Positions 12,435 to 24,336 of a DNA stretch of 64,000 nucleotides are shown piece after piece (the first letter of the stretch is position 1; the number at the start of each line of letters is the position of its first letter). The notes under the pieces were generated by a model. That model saw only the letters and a list, made by a program, of their open reading frames with translations. It did no database searches and had not been told where the DNA came from. Source of the stretch: Costus lasius (taxonomy: Eukaryota > Streptophyta > Magnoliopsida > Zingiberales > Costaceae); the NCBI GenBank assembly GCA_027563935.2, contig CM050447.1, forward strand, positions 84,491,461 to 84,555,460. Reading direction: 5' to 3'. Both the position numbers and the translations under genes were made by a program.

Positions 12435-15400
12435 GAACTTCTCTGACTGGTTTGGACACCTTAAGATCGTTCTTAAGGCAGAGAGGAAACTGTATGTCCT
12501 CGAGACGGCGATACCGCCGCAACCCGCTCCGAATGCCGCAAGGGCGGTTCGGGATGCCTATGAAAAGCACGTCAATGATAGCATTGATGTCGCTTGCCTG
12601 ATGCTAGCGTCTATGACGCCACCGCTGCAGCGTCAGCATGAGGATATGTCGGCTATAGAAATTATAGCGAACCTCAAGATGCTATATGCTGCACAGGCGA
12701 GGACAGAACACTATAATATGACGAAGCTGTTCTTTCAGAGCAAACTGGCTGAAGGGAGCCCAGTGGGAGCTCACGTGCTCAAGATGATTGGGCACAAGGA
12801 GGCTCTGGAGAAACTGGGGCATACCATTAACCAGGAGCTTGCTGTAGACATTATTCTGTAGTCTCTTCCGCCCTCTTTCGATGCGTTCATCATTAACTTT
12901 AATATGAACAAAATCGATTGTACTCCGGCAGAGCTGCTGAATATGCTCTTGACTACTGAGGAAACTCTGAAGGGTAAGCCTTCGACCTCTGTCTTAATGG
13001 TTCCTTCAAGGAACAAGAAGAAGGGGAAGAAGGGCAAGGCCCCTGTCAAGAACTACAACAAGGCTCTGAAGCAAAAGGTTAAGCGGTCCAAGGAATACAG
13101 GTGTTTCCACTGTGGCCAGCTGGGTCACTGGAAAAAGGACTGTAAAGCGCTCCAAGGAGACAAGAGGGGAAGCATTGCTTCTGGCTCAGGTATTTACGTG
13201 ACGGAAGTCATGGTTTCATCTTCTTCTATTTCATGGGTGTTGGACACTGCATGTGGAGTTCACATTTGTTCAAATGTACAGGAACTCAGGAGAAGAAGAC
13301 AGGTGGGACAGCATGAGGTAGACCTACGCGTTGGAAACGGGGCACGGGTTGCTGCTGTTGCTGTAGGAGACTATTTCATTTTTTTACCATCTGGCATTGT
13401 ATTAGAATTAAACAATTGTTATTTTGTACCCAGTATTACCAAGAATATTATCTCCATTCCTGCTCTTGTCAGGAAGGGTTTTTCCTTTGAATGCAAGATT
13501 TCAAAGTGTGTACTTTCTCTAGATAATATTGTGTATGCTACTGGTTCAATTAACAATGGGTTGTTCATGTTGGACATGGAACATTCGATACAAAACATTG
13601 ATAATAAGAAAGCCAAGTATGCTGATGACAGCACCTTGCTATGGCATAGTCGTTTAGGCCATATAAACGAGAAGCGCATTAAGCGGTTGCATGATTATGG
13701 ACTGCTGGGATCATTCTCCTATGTGGAGATTGATACATGCAAGGCTTGTTTAATGGGTAAAATGACGAAGTCACCTTTTCCTCACAAAGGTCAAAGGGCT
13801 TCAGGTTTACTTGACCTTATACACAGTGATGTGTGTGGGCCATTTAGTAAACATGCCAGAGGTGGCTATCAGTACTTCATTACCTTTACTGATGATTTCA
13901 GTAGGTATGGTTATGTCTATCTGATGAGACATAAAAGTGAATCTTTTGACAAGTTCAAAGAGTTCAAGAATGAAGTACAAAATCAGCTAGGCCGAAATAT
14001 CAAGACACTTCGCTCAGATCGAGGTGGAGAATACCTAAGTCATGCGTTTACTGACTATCTGAAAGAGTGTGGGATTATCTCACAGCTCACTCCGCCAGGA
14101 ACACCACAATGGAATGGTGTGTCCGAGAGGAGAAATAGAACGTTACTTGATATGGTTCGTTCTATGATGAGTCAGGCTACTCTTCCATACTCCTTTTGGG
14201 GTTTTGCACTGGAAACAGCTGCAAAGGTACTAAACCGAGTGCCATCCAAGGCAGTTTCAAAGACGCCATATGAGTTATGGTATGGGAAACAGCCAAGTTT
14301 GACATTTATCAGGATCTGGGGTTGCGAGGCTTATGTCAAAAAGCTCGCCTCTGGGAAACTGGAGAGCAGATCTGAGAAATACATCTTTGTCGGTTACCCT
14401 AAGGAAACTAAGGGTTATTATTTCTACGATCCCAAGGAGAACAAAGTATTTGTTGCTCGGACGGCCATATTTCTTGAGAAGGAGTTTCTTCTGCAAGAGG
14501 CCAGTGGGAGAGAAATAAAGCTGGATGAGAATCCAGAGGAAGGGCAAAGTAGTCAAGCACAGTTGGATGAGCCTGAGCCGGTAGATCAGGTTACTGAACA
14601 ACCTGAGGCTCAGATATCACGGGAACCACGAAGATCGGGAAGGATCCGTCGACAGCCTGAGCGCTATGACGGAGTCTACATCATTGATAATGATGAACCC
14701 CTCACTTATGCGGATGCGGTCAGTGGACCAGAGTCAGCTAGATGGCTTGAAGCTATGCGAGCCGAGATGGACTCCATGTCAGATAACCAAGTCTGGGATT
14801 TGGTTGATCCGCCTCCGGGAGTAATCCCTATAGGCTGTAAATGGATCTTCAAGAAGAAGATTGACATGGATGGTAACGTGGTTACCTATAAAGGCAGGCT
14901 AGTTGCGAAAGGTTTCAAACAAATCTACGGGATAGATTATGATGAAACTTTCTCACCTGTGGCCATGTTTAAGTCTATTCGGATTCTTTTCGCGATTGCT
15001 GCATATTATGATTATGAGATCTGGCAGATGGATGTGAAGACAGCTTTCCTTAATGGAAATCTGGACGAGGATGTGTATATGACACAACCTGAGGGTTTCA
15101 CTAATCCATCAGATCGTCATAAAATATGCAAGTTAAAGAAGTCTATTTATGGACTTAAACAAGCATCAAGAAACTGGAATATTCGTTTTGATGAATCAGT
15201 TACTGAATTTGGTTTCATCAAGAACGAGGATGACCCGTGTGTATATAAGAGGTTTAGTGGGAGCGTAATTACATTCCTAGTCCTCTACGTCGATGATATC
15301 TTGATCATTGGAAATGACATTCCTGAAATGCATGCGGTTAAGGCATGGCTAAGGAAATGTTTCCAGATGAAAGATCTAGGAGAAGCAGCCTATGTATTAG

Positions 15401-16269
15401 GTGTGAAGATCTACAGGGATAGATCTAAGAGGCTTCTCGGGTTGTGCCAGAGTACTTACATCGATAAAGTCCTGGAGAGATTTCATTTAGAGAATTCTAA
15501 ACGAGGATATCTTCCAGTCAGACATGGTCTGAATCTTTCGAAGAGTCAGTGTCCGCAAACACAGACTGAGAAAGATGAAATGGACAATACGCCTTATGCT
15601 TCGGCTATTGGATCCATTATGTATGCGATGTTGTGTACTCGCCCAGACGTCGCTTACGGGTTAAGCGTGACCAGTCGGTTCCAAAGTAATCCAGGTATGG
15701 CGCACTGGATTGCAGTCAAGAACATTTTAAAATATCTGCGGAGGACCAAAGATATGTTCTTGATATATGGTGGTCAGGAAGAACTCAGTATTGAAGGATA
15801 TACTGACGCTTCGTTCCAGTCGGACCAGGATGATTTCCGATCGCAATCAGGCTATGTTTTTAGCTTGAATGGTGGAGCAGTGGTGTGGAAGAGTTTGAAA
15901 CAGTCAACTGTTGCTGATTCCACAATAGAAGCCGAGTATGTTGCAGCCTCGGAAGCATCCAAGGAGGCAGTCTAGATTCGTAAGTTCTTACGGGAACTTG
16001 GTGTCGTTCCTTCGAGTGCAGATCCTTTGGTTATCTTCTGTGATAACACTGGAGCAATCGCACAAGCGAAGGAACCACGGTCGCACCAGAAGTCCAAGCA
16101 CATACAGAGACGGTTTCATTTGATCCGGGAGATCATTGAACGTGGCGAGATGAAAATATGCAAGGTTCATACAGATGACAATCTGGCAGACCCGCTTACC
16201 AAGCCTCTGGCGCAGCAGAAGCATGAGAAGCACTGTAATAATATGGGTTTGAGATTTCTCAACCATTAG
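12435..16269 (+). pseudogene. Copia-1 gag-pol polyprotein (after the Gypsy insertion), two nonsense mutations
   Basis: Frame continues from codon 19 to a stop at 16267-16269. In order: gag (UBN2-type), zinc knuckle CFHCGQLGHWKKDC (13102-13143), protease WVLDTACGVHIC, integrase (LLWHSRLGHINE, CKACLMGK, DLIHSDVCGPF, RSDRGGEYLS, SERRNRTLL), reverse transcriptase (DYDETFSPVAMF, QMDVKTAFLNG, LVLYVDDILI) and RNase H (GYTDASFQSD, STIEAEYVAASEA). TAG at 12859-12861 replaces CAG, which Copia-2 still has. TAG at 15973-15975 probably replaces a tryptophan, judging from the family. The protease motif is DTA rather than the usual D-T/S-G in both copies. The product would make a Copia particle and cDNA if intact. 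Confidence 0.95.
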
Positions 16270-16278
16270 ATTAAGTGC

Positions 16279-16289
16279 AAGTGGGAGAT
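16279..16289 (+). other. Copia-1 polypurine tract
   Basis: AAGTGGGAGAT lies directly before the 3' LTR start TGTTGGGG and ten bases after the gag-pol stop. It is the usual plus-strand primer position. Confidence 0.85.
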
Positions 16290-18005
16290 TGTTGGGGTAT
16301 GCCCTTAGGCTAATGTTTGAGGCCTTGGGATTGTAACAGTATCATGTAATAAACTCTTCTGTTTATAAAGGCATGGTTGTTATTCAGTTTGTTACCTTGT
16401 CTGCTGTAATAAGTGTACTTCTGAATAATGTCTCAAAGATGTTCAGCTAGGCTAACAAGCTTTATGTCCTTAGTCGAGATATCTTGGTGAACATGAGACA
16501 GCCTTGATATGATTGAGACTAATATGTGTTCTAATCTTATAGGATGCTTCGAGCATGGAATAAGGTGTAGACTCATGGGTACATTGGATGTACTGGACAG
16601 ACCCTACTAGGATATTCAGTTGTTTGTCACAATGTGAATATTCCTTGATTGCAACAAGTGGCACATTTCCTCTGACTTGAGATCACTTGTGTTTCTAAAT
16701 GATGATTGTCATTGTTTTGAGGTAGTTCAATATCATTTGAAAGACAATGATTATAGACTATCTTGGATGGTGAGCTTGAATCAGGTTAGGGCACTAGTGA
16801 TAGACATAGGATTGCCATCTCCTTGTTTAAGGAGTGTGATGTTCTACAGGGGCCCCCTGGATGAGATGATTGAGAAAGTGTATGGCCATACCCAGGTGAC
16901 TGTGTTCATCTGATCTAATCATGCTTATCATATTGGAGCTACAAGCTTGACACGCTTGTCCAATAAGAACATCCAGTGGCAAAGGAAAGATGCATGCCTT
17001 GTGAGTTAGAGTCACACTTGTGCTGTGGTTTGGGTGAAGTCTTGGAAGACTCTTTCCTTTCTATTGGGAGACAGTGATGTGTTGCTAGATACCCCTCACT
17101 GATCGTGATAACGTGAGTTATCGTTACCGACAGGTATAGGAAACCCTTAGGGTCTCACAATTTGATGATATGGCTTACTTAAGTCAGATCGTGTGGACTG
17201 AATTGTTTAGGTTCAGTTTAAAGGGGTTTTAAACTCTGATTGTAAGTGAGATCTGGTCTGATCATGTTTGATTGATTAGGGCTTGAGATCGGTAAGCTTC
17301 GATCGAGAGATTTGATGCTAGATCGGTGAGATCAGGAGCATCTTGAGATCAACGGTGATCTTGAGCCTTGAGGTTCAATAAGATCGACCATTGCTTGGGC
17401 TGATTTGGTCTTGGACCAAAGTCATTTGAACCGGCTCATCTTGTGAGCGCTTGGTTCAAAGATTCGAATGGGGTGAAGGAGTTACGGTTCACTTCATGTG
17501 AACGCATAACCGTTGAGAGTAATGGGTTGCTATTTTTGGATAGCAACGCCTCCACGTTGATTACAACGTTCGCTCAATCGCCTCTCATCACTTGGACGAT
17601 TTTTCTCTCTTCTCGTGTGACAAAGCTCTCGACGAGTGTAGAGGAAGTTCTTCTTCGCCAAGCCCAAAGGATCTCATCTCCTCCACGCGCAAAGGACCCT
17701 TGAAGCTTTGCTAGCACAAAGACGACAAGGAGAAGCCATTCCTCATCGTGTGTGCGTCGACTAGGGAGAAGATCCCTTTCGGTCTTTGATTCCAACACAC
17801 CATCCAACGAATGGCGATGGTATGATTCTTCTTGATATTTGCAATTGGTTTTTCATAGTTGATCATAGATATCATGCAACCGATTCTTGATGCCCTAATT
17901 TCCGCCCATGCAATAGTGTTCTGTGTGCATGTATTAGGGTTTTGCGCCCCCCTCTTGAAAGGGGTTTTATCCGCTTGCGCTCCCCCCTTGAAGGGGACTC
18001 CTGCA
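16290..18005 (+). repeat. Copia-1 3' LTR (1716 bp)
   Basis: Starts TGTTGGGGTATGCCC and ends GGGGACTCCTGCA, then GAAAT and Copia-2 sequence. The first part is closely similar to the reverse complement of 21955-23630. The last 500 or so bases differ strongly, with only scattered matches before the GGGGACT...CA end. A TTATAAA box-like motif lies near 16363. If it is used, U3 is very short and R-U5 very long; this is only a guess. Confidence 0.88.
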
Positions 18006-18010
18006 GAAAT
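18006..18010. repeat. Putative target-site duplication GAAAT (right copy) of Copia-1 in Copia-2
   Basis: GAAAT follows the LTR end CTGCA directly and belongs to Copia-2. The left copy would lie before Copia-1's 5' LTR, outside the window, so this cannot be confirmed here. Confidence 0.6.
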
Positions 18011-20094
18011 ATGGCCGTCCGAGCAACAAAAACCTTGTTCTCTTTGGGATCGTAGAAATAATAACCCTTAGTTTCCTTAGGGTAACCGACAAAGATGCAT
18101 TTGTCAGATCTGCTCTCTAGTTTCCCAGAGGCGAGCTTTTTGACATAAGCCTCGCAGCCCCAGATCCTGATAAATGACAAGCTCGGCTGTTTCCCATACC
18201 ATAACTCATATGGAGTCTTAGAAACGGCCTTGGATGGCACTCGGTTTAGTACCTTTGCAGCTGTTTCCAGTGCAAACCCCCAAAAGGAATATGGAAGAGT
18301 AGCCTGACTCATCATAGAACGAACCATATCTAGTAACGTTCTATTTCTCCTTTCGGACACACAATTCCATTGCGGTGTTCCTGGCGGAGTGAGCTGTGAG
18401 ATAATCCCACACTCCTTCAGATAGTCAGTAAACACATGACTCAAGTATTCTCCACCTCGATCAGAACGAAGTGCCTTGATATTTCGGCCTAGCTGATTTT
18501 GTACTTCATTCTTGAACTCTTTGAACTTGTCAAAAGATTCACTTTTATGTCTCATCAGATAGACATACCCATACCTACTGAAATCATCAGTAAAGGTAAT
18601 GAAGTACTGATAGCCACCTCTGGCATGTTTACTAAAGGGCCCACACACATCACTGTGTATAAGGTCAAGTAAACCTGAAGCCCTTTGACCTTTGTGAGGA
18701 AAAGGTGACTTCGTCATTTTACCCATTAAACAAGCCTTGCATGTATCAATCTCCTCATAGGAGAATGATCCCAGCAGTCCATGATCATGCAACCGCTTAA
18801 TGCGTTTCTCGTTAATATGGCCTAAACGACTATGCCATAGCAAGGTGCTGTCATCAGCATACTTGGCTTTCTTAATATCAATGTTTTGTATAGAACTTTC
18901 CATGTCCAACATGAATAACCCATTGTTAATTGAACCAGTGGCATAAACAATATTATCAAAAGATAAAACACACTTTGAAATATTGCATTCAAAGGAAAAT
19001 CCCTTCCTGACAAGAGCAGGAATAGAGATAATATTTTTAGTAATACTGGGAACAAAGTAACAACTGTTTAGTTCTAATACAAGACCAGATGGTAAAGAAA
19101 TGAAATAGTCTCCTACAGCAACAGCAGCAACCCGTGCCCCGTTTCCAACACGTAGGTCCACCTCATGCTGTCCCACCTGCCTTCTTCTATTGAGTTCCTG
19201 TACATTTGAACAAATGTGAACTCCACATGCAGTGTCCAACACCCATGAAATAGAAGAAGATGAAACCATGACTTCCGTCACGTATATACCTGAGCCAGAA
19301 GCGAAGCTTCCCCTCTTATCTCCTTGGAGCGCTTTACAGTCCTTTTTCCAGTGACCCAGCTGGCCACAGTGGAAACACCTGTATTCCTTGGACCGCTTAA
19401 CCTTCTGCTTCAGAACCTTGCTGTAATTCTTGACAGGGGCCTTGCCCTTCTTCCCCTTCTTCTTGTTCCTCGAAGGAACCATCAAGACAGAGGTCGAAGG
19501 CTTTCCCTTCAGAGTTTCCTCAGTAGTCAAGAGCATATTCAGCAGCTCTGCCGGAGTACAGTCGATTTTGTTCATATTAAAGTTAATAATGAACGCATCG
19601 AAAGAGGGCGGGAGAGACTGCAGAATGATGTCTACAGCAAGCTCCTGGTTGATGGTATGCCCCAGTTTCTCTAGAGCCTCCTTGTGCCCAATCATCTTGA
19701 GCACGTGAGCTCCCACTGGGCTCCCTTCAGCCAGTTTGCTCTGAAAGAATAGCTTTGTCAGATTATAGCGTTCTGTCCTCGCCTGTGCAGCATACAGCAT
19801 CTTGAGGTTTGCTATCATGTCTATAGCAGACATATCCTCATGCTGACGCTGCAGCGGTGGCGTCATAGACGCTAGCATCAGGCAAGCGACATCAATGCTA
19901 TCACTGACGTGCTTTTCATAGGCTTCCCGAACCGCCCTTGCGGCGTTCGGAGCGGGCTGAGGCGGTATCGCCGTCTCGAGGACATACAGTTTCCTCTCAG
20001 CCTTAAGAACAATCTTAAGGTGTCCGAACCAGTCTGAGAAGTTCGGCCCAGCAAACTTCTCCCTTTCCAGTAGGGATCGCACATTGAAGCTCAT
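18006..20094 (-). pseudogene. Copia-2 gag-pol, open but cut by Copia-1
   Basis: ATG at 20094 gives gag (MSFNVRSLLEREKF), zinc knuckle CFHCGQLGHWKKDC, protease WVLDTACGVHIC and integrase up to the residues before ARTAIFL. There are no stops before the junction. The open frame runs on into Copia-1 LTR antisense to 17872, giving about 45 unrelated residues (QESPSRGERKR onward). Closely similar in protein to Copia-1. It keeps CAG where Copia-1 has the TAG at 12859. One visible change near the integrase glutamate is WNCVSERR against WNGVSERR in Copia-1. Without reverse transcriptase it is not functional. Confidence 0.93.
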
Positions 20095-21954
20095 GGTGTT
20101 CGTTGCTGCAGGTATCTACAACAATGCAAGAACAGCAAGGTCAGTATCAATGTTAAGAATCAATCAGGACTTAAGAAAGATTCTTTTTCTCACTATTTTA
20201 TTTGGCTGAAAAATCCAGCAAAACAGCCCGAAAGAGTAGAACTCTTTTAGTGAGATGGGATCCAGATTTCATACTTGGTCTCCGCGTCCCGCTCAGGCGA
20301 GATAAGATGCACAGAGAGTACAAGCACTAATCTCTGGTAGGCAGTCCCTGCCAATCGCCAACCCGTGCGATTCCCCTTCATCTGGGCAATCCAGCAGACT
20401 GTGCCAACTGAGTTGGTACAACACAATCTCTGACCCCACAGATGGCTACCTCCATGCGCTACCATATGCGCCACATATGTAGGCTGCACGGTCAAGCTGA
20501 CCCGACCTACTCCCTGGACCACCACGTGCTATGCTGAGCAACGAGAAGCGATAAATCCCTTCTCTGTAACACGCAGGTGTAATCCCGCACCGTCTGAAGA
20601 TAGATGGACGTGCCCACTGAGTGGGTACAACACGGCTCCAACGATAATCAGAACAGTGAGGTTTCGCATCAGAAGGCATACGAGCTTGATATTTTAGCGT
20701 TGGATTTTAACGGTCTTTTATCTTCTTCACTATCATTCAATTCCTATGGTGATAGCAGAAGATAAATAAATCATGCTGTTCTACTTATTTAAACAATAAA
20801 AGAAAGCATGGATCTTATGTGGTAAAAGCCCATAGCCCTAGTAAGACCTTAATTAACTTAAGTCTTCACTTGCTTTTCTTCATGGGTCTTTTGCTGCTCA
20901 TCTGGCCCAAACCAGGGCCCAAGCGCCAATTGCAGCTCAGGTGCGCCTACCAGGGAAAATGCGCCTGGTTCCAGAGTCGAACCCTGGACCTCCCACCTGG
21001 TCTAGCCACTGCTGCATGCGCCTCTACCATGTGTGCTCTGTGCTCTTGTCTGATTTATTTACAAATTAATCTATCTAGACAAGATTGACACGCAGGTCAA
21101 TTACATTTTTATAAATTAAATAAATGTGATGCGCAGATCACAATTAAAAATTAATTTACAAAATTAAAGTCCAGGCACGCAGGCCCCAGCACAGCACACA
21201 ATTAACATGGGCAGCCCACATAAGAATAAATAAACAAACATAGGCATCAATCAACATGTGATCCAATCAAGAAAATTAAATTTTTTGAAAAACCCCATAG
21301 GCATCAATTTTAATTTCCTTATTTGCCCTACATCCTTACAACGGTCCATTACTAGGGATCCACTCATCCAACCTAGTCAGATCCACTGCCCTTGCATGCA
21401 CCAAGTCCTAACTGACTTGAGTCGACCAAAAGGTCAACCATGCATGCGCCAGGGCTGAACAACCACAATGAGGTCTGGCAAACGGGTGTGACCCCGGGCC
21501 TAACTCATGTGCGTTCATAGGTTGTCTCAATCAGACATCGCTACACGCCTGTCTGCAGTCGACCTATAGCCACCAGGTGCTTGCGCACAGGTGCTATCTG
21601 GTCAACCCATCAAGGCTGTCAGATGGTCTGATCAGACTATCTGGATCTAACCTAGGGGATGACTTCAACCCTAGTAACCCGTCTAAGGGTTTACAGTAAG
21701 GCCTTAGATCTAGTGTGAGTCGCGCAAGTATTTAAATTTTTAAGAAAACCAACAACATACAAGCGCCAACTGAAGGTAACCTCATACATGCGCCATAAAC
21801 AAAATACAAGTTTCGCCTATGATAACTTAACATGTATTTTCGCATGTAATGTATTTTCGCATGTAATACAGATCTAAGCATTGTTCGCAAACAAGGATCA
21901 CAAAATGGCTTGCAATCATAAAACATGCATGAAACCTAGGCCTCTGATACCAAT
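20095..21954 (-). other. Copia-2 untranslated leader
   Basis: About 1.86 kb between the primer binding site and gag ATG, an unusually long leader. Its proximal part matches Copia-1 1-1345. The short ORFs here are not conserved as proteins. The T-arm-like hairpin lies near 20970-20990. The truncated Copia at 42723-46567 shares parts of this leader near 45280-45450. Confidence 0.8.
21941..21952 (-). other. Copia-2 primer binding site, initiator tRNA-Met
   Basis: Minus strand TGGTATCAGAGG lies two bases from the LTR end CTTTCA. It is complementary to the initiator tRNA-Met 3' end. Confidence 0.92.
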
Positions 21955-23630
21955 TGAAAGTCCCCACAAGGGGGTGAAACCCTAAAGCATTGGCGCATAT
22001 GGAAGATGCAAGCAGCGGAAAGGGGGTTTCTAGATCTTGCATGCTATATGATTAACAAAAGGAACCCGATTGCATATAGAGAAGGATCATACCATAGCCA
22101 TTTCTAGATGGCGCCTTGGAAGCAAAGATCGATCTGGATCTTCTCCAGAGGTGACGCACACAATTGATGTCGCCTACTCCTCCTTGCGATCCTTGTGCTA
22201 GCAAGGTCCAAAGATGTCTTGGTCGAGTGAAAGGGAAGAAGAACTTCTTGGCTTGGCGATTTTTCCCTATCGTCTCTTCCTCTCCTCCACGCGAGAATGC
22301 CCCAAGAGCCAAAGACAAGTTGGCGACAAAGCGTGAAGGCGTGAAGAGGGAGGACGTGAAAACGTGGTCACGTTGAGAAGTGCTATCCAAAAATAGCATA
22401 TAACTTCTCCACATGCGATCTTGGGTTTACCCCAATCGCAAACTCCACTTCACCCTTGAACCATGCGCTCATTCATGAGCCGGTTCACTTGAATTTGGTT
22501 CAATAACCAAATAAACCAAGCCATAAGTCCAGATCACATTAAAACCCTAAGGTATTTGATCTGACCGTTCATCTCCTGATGCTCCTGATCTCACCGATCC
22601 AGCATCCATTCTCTCAATCGAAGCTTACCGATCTTAAGCCCTAATCAATCAAACATGATCAGACCAGATCTCACTTACAATCAGAGATTAAATCCCTTTA
22701 AACTGAACCTGAACAATTCAGTCCACACGATCTGACTCAAGTAAGCCATATCATCAAATTGTGCGACCCTGAGGGTTTCCTTTAAATGTCGGTAACGATA
22801 ACTCACGTCATCACGATCAGTGAGGGGTATCTAGCAACACATCACTGTCTCCCGATATAAAGAAAAGAGTCTTCCAAGACTACACCCAAAAACAGCACAA
22901 GTGTGAATCAACTCACTAGGCATGCATACTTCCTTTGCCACTGGATGTTCTTATTGGACAAGCGTGTCAAGCTTGTAGCTCCAATATGATGAGCAAGATT
23001 AGATCAGATGAACACTGTCACCTAGGTATGGCCATACACTTTCTCAATCATCTCATCCAGGGGGCCCCTTTAGAACATCACACTCCTTAAACAAGGAGAC
23101 GGCAATCCTATGTCTATCACTAGTGCCCTAACATGACTCAAGCTCATTATCCAAGATAGTCTATAATCATTATTTCTCAAATGATATTGAACTACCTCAA
23201 AACAATGACAATCATCATTTAGAAAACACAAGTGATCTCAAGTCAGAGGAAATGTGCCACTTGTTGCACTCAAGGATTATTCACATTGTGACAAGCAACT
23301 GAATATCCTAGTAGGGTCTGTCCAGTACATCCAATGTACCCATGAGTCTACATCTTATTCCATGCTCGAAGCATCCTATAAGATTAGAACACACATTAGT
23401 CTTAACCATATCAAGGCTGTCTCATGTTCACCAAGACACATCGACTAAGGACATAATAGCATGTCAGCCCAGCTGAACAGCTTTGAGACATTATTCAGAA
23501 GTATACTTATTGCAGCAGACAAGGTAACAAACTGAATAATAACCATGCCTTTATAAACACAAGAGTTTATTACATGATACTGTTACAATCCCAAGGCCTC
23601 AAACATTAGGCTTAAGGGCATACCCCAACA
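21955..23630 (-). repeat. Copia-2 5' LTR (1676 bp)
   Basis: On the minus strand it starts TGTTGGGGTATGCCC (23630) and ends GGGGACTTTCA (21955). Its first kilobase is close to Copia-1's LTR; the rest has diverged, including an R/U5 segment near 22100-22380. The next bases, CTAGT at 23631-23635, are the expected right copy of the target-site duplication. Confidence 0.92.
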
Positions 23631-24336
23631 CTAGTATTGCTGATCAATGAATCTGAATCCTGTTGCGTTTACATCTATTATTGAACTTAAATCTGGTCTT
23701 GCTGCATCTTTATTCCTGCCAGTTTAGTCTCCTATGCTGCTGCTACTTTTATGTGCTTGAGCAAATACCATTTCTTGCTGACACTTTTGCTAAACTTGAC
23801 ATTTACATGCTCTACATTTGTGTTCTGTATACATTGTTGTGACATTAAGATAACAGCATGTCTAGAGGAACAAATAACTATCATTATCAAAACTACACCC
23901 ACTCATATGGACTACACTATGCTTGCGCCCAAGAATACAGCCAAGGGGCCCCCTATGAACTAAATAAACCAAATTCTATCCCATACAATGAGAATATAAA
24001 TAGATGGACCCAAGGAAATGAATCAGTAAAAAGATATATGGAAAGGTTCAGTGAATTGCATTTAAATTTTAAGTACTTTGAAGAAACATGGGGGCATACA
24101 TGTCGATTTATAAGAGGGTTAAAAGGGGAGATTAGGGAATACATGTCCTACCATTCAATTAGAAACATAGATGATGCATACTCCCAGGCAAGTAGGATTG
24201 AATATAACATCCAGATGGCTCGGGAAAGGGAAAATAATCAAATTAAAAATGAGTTGTCTATACTAAGGGAACGGTATCAACATGTTGTGAATTTTGTTGA
24301 TAAGACATTTGAAAAGGTAAAAGAAAAAGAAGTGAC
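23631..24336 (+). pseudogene. Truncated gag of an unrelated LTR retrotransposon (host of Copia-2 and A1)
   Basis: About 220 bp of non-coding leader precede an ATG at 23858. The frame, MSRGTNNYHYQNYTHSYG onward, has a Retrotrans_gag-like core (WTQGNESVKRYMERFSEL, FIRGLKGEIREYMSYHS, DDAYSQASRIE). This is the particle-forming region of a Ty3-type gag. About 160 codons remain. The frame then runs into the LTR start TGATGACACC at 24337, so A1 inserted here. GTGAC (24332-24336) would be the left duplication; no right copy was found. Confidence 0.75.

Larger units (their letters stand above)
1..18005 (+). mobile_element. Copia-1: Ty1/Copia LTR retrotransposon, interrupted by a Gypsy element, 5' LTR outside window
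   Basis: The parts in order are leader, gag start, a nested Gypsy insertion, the rest of gag-pol, a polypurine tract, and a 3' LTR starting TGTTGGGG and ending CTGCA at 18005. The leader (1-1345) matches the reverse complement of the Copia-2 leader, so the window opens inside the leader and about 500 bp plus the 5' LTR lie to the left. The domain order protease, integrase, reverse transcriptase, RNase H is that of Copia. Position 18006 onward reads GAAAT followed by Copia-2 integrase-region sequence in reverse orientation, which suggests Copia-1 inserted into Copia-2. The coding region has two stop codons, so this copy is not autonomous. Confidence 0.9.
18006..23630 (-). mobile_element. Copia-2: same Copia family, minus strand, 3' half outside window
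   Basis: Reads right to left: 5' LTR 21955-23630, primer binding site, leader, gag-pol from 20094 until 18006, where Copia-1's LTR begins. The break falls at GGCCATATTTC in the C-terminal integrase region. Copia-1 continues there with TTGAG, so sequence is lost exactly at the LTR end CA. This fits Copia-1 having inserted into Copia-2 with GAAAT as duplication. The rest of integrase, reverse transcriptase, RNase H and the 3' LTR should then sit left of Copia-1, before position 1. Confidence 0.88.

Noticed and set aside
18006..18071. Inverted duplication of Copia by recombination, as the cause of the Copia-1/Copia-2 junction
   Set aside because: The junction coincides exactly with an LTR end (CA), which insertion explains without further assumptions. 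Only left-flank data could overturn this.
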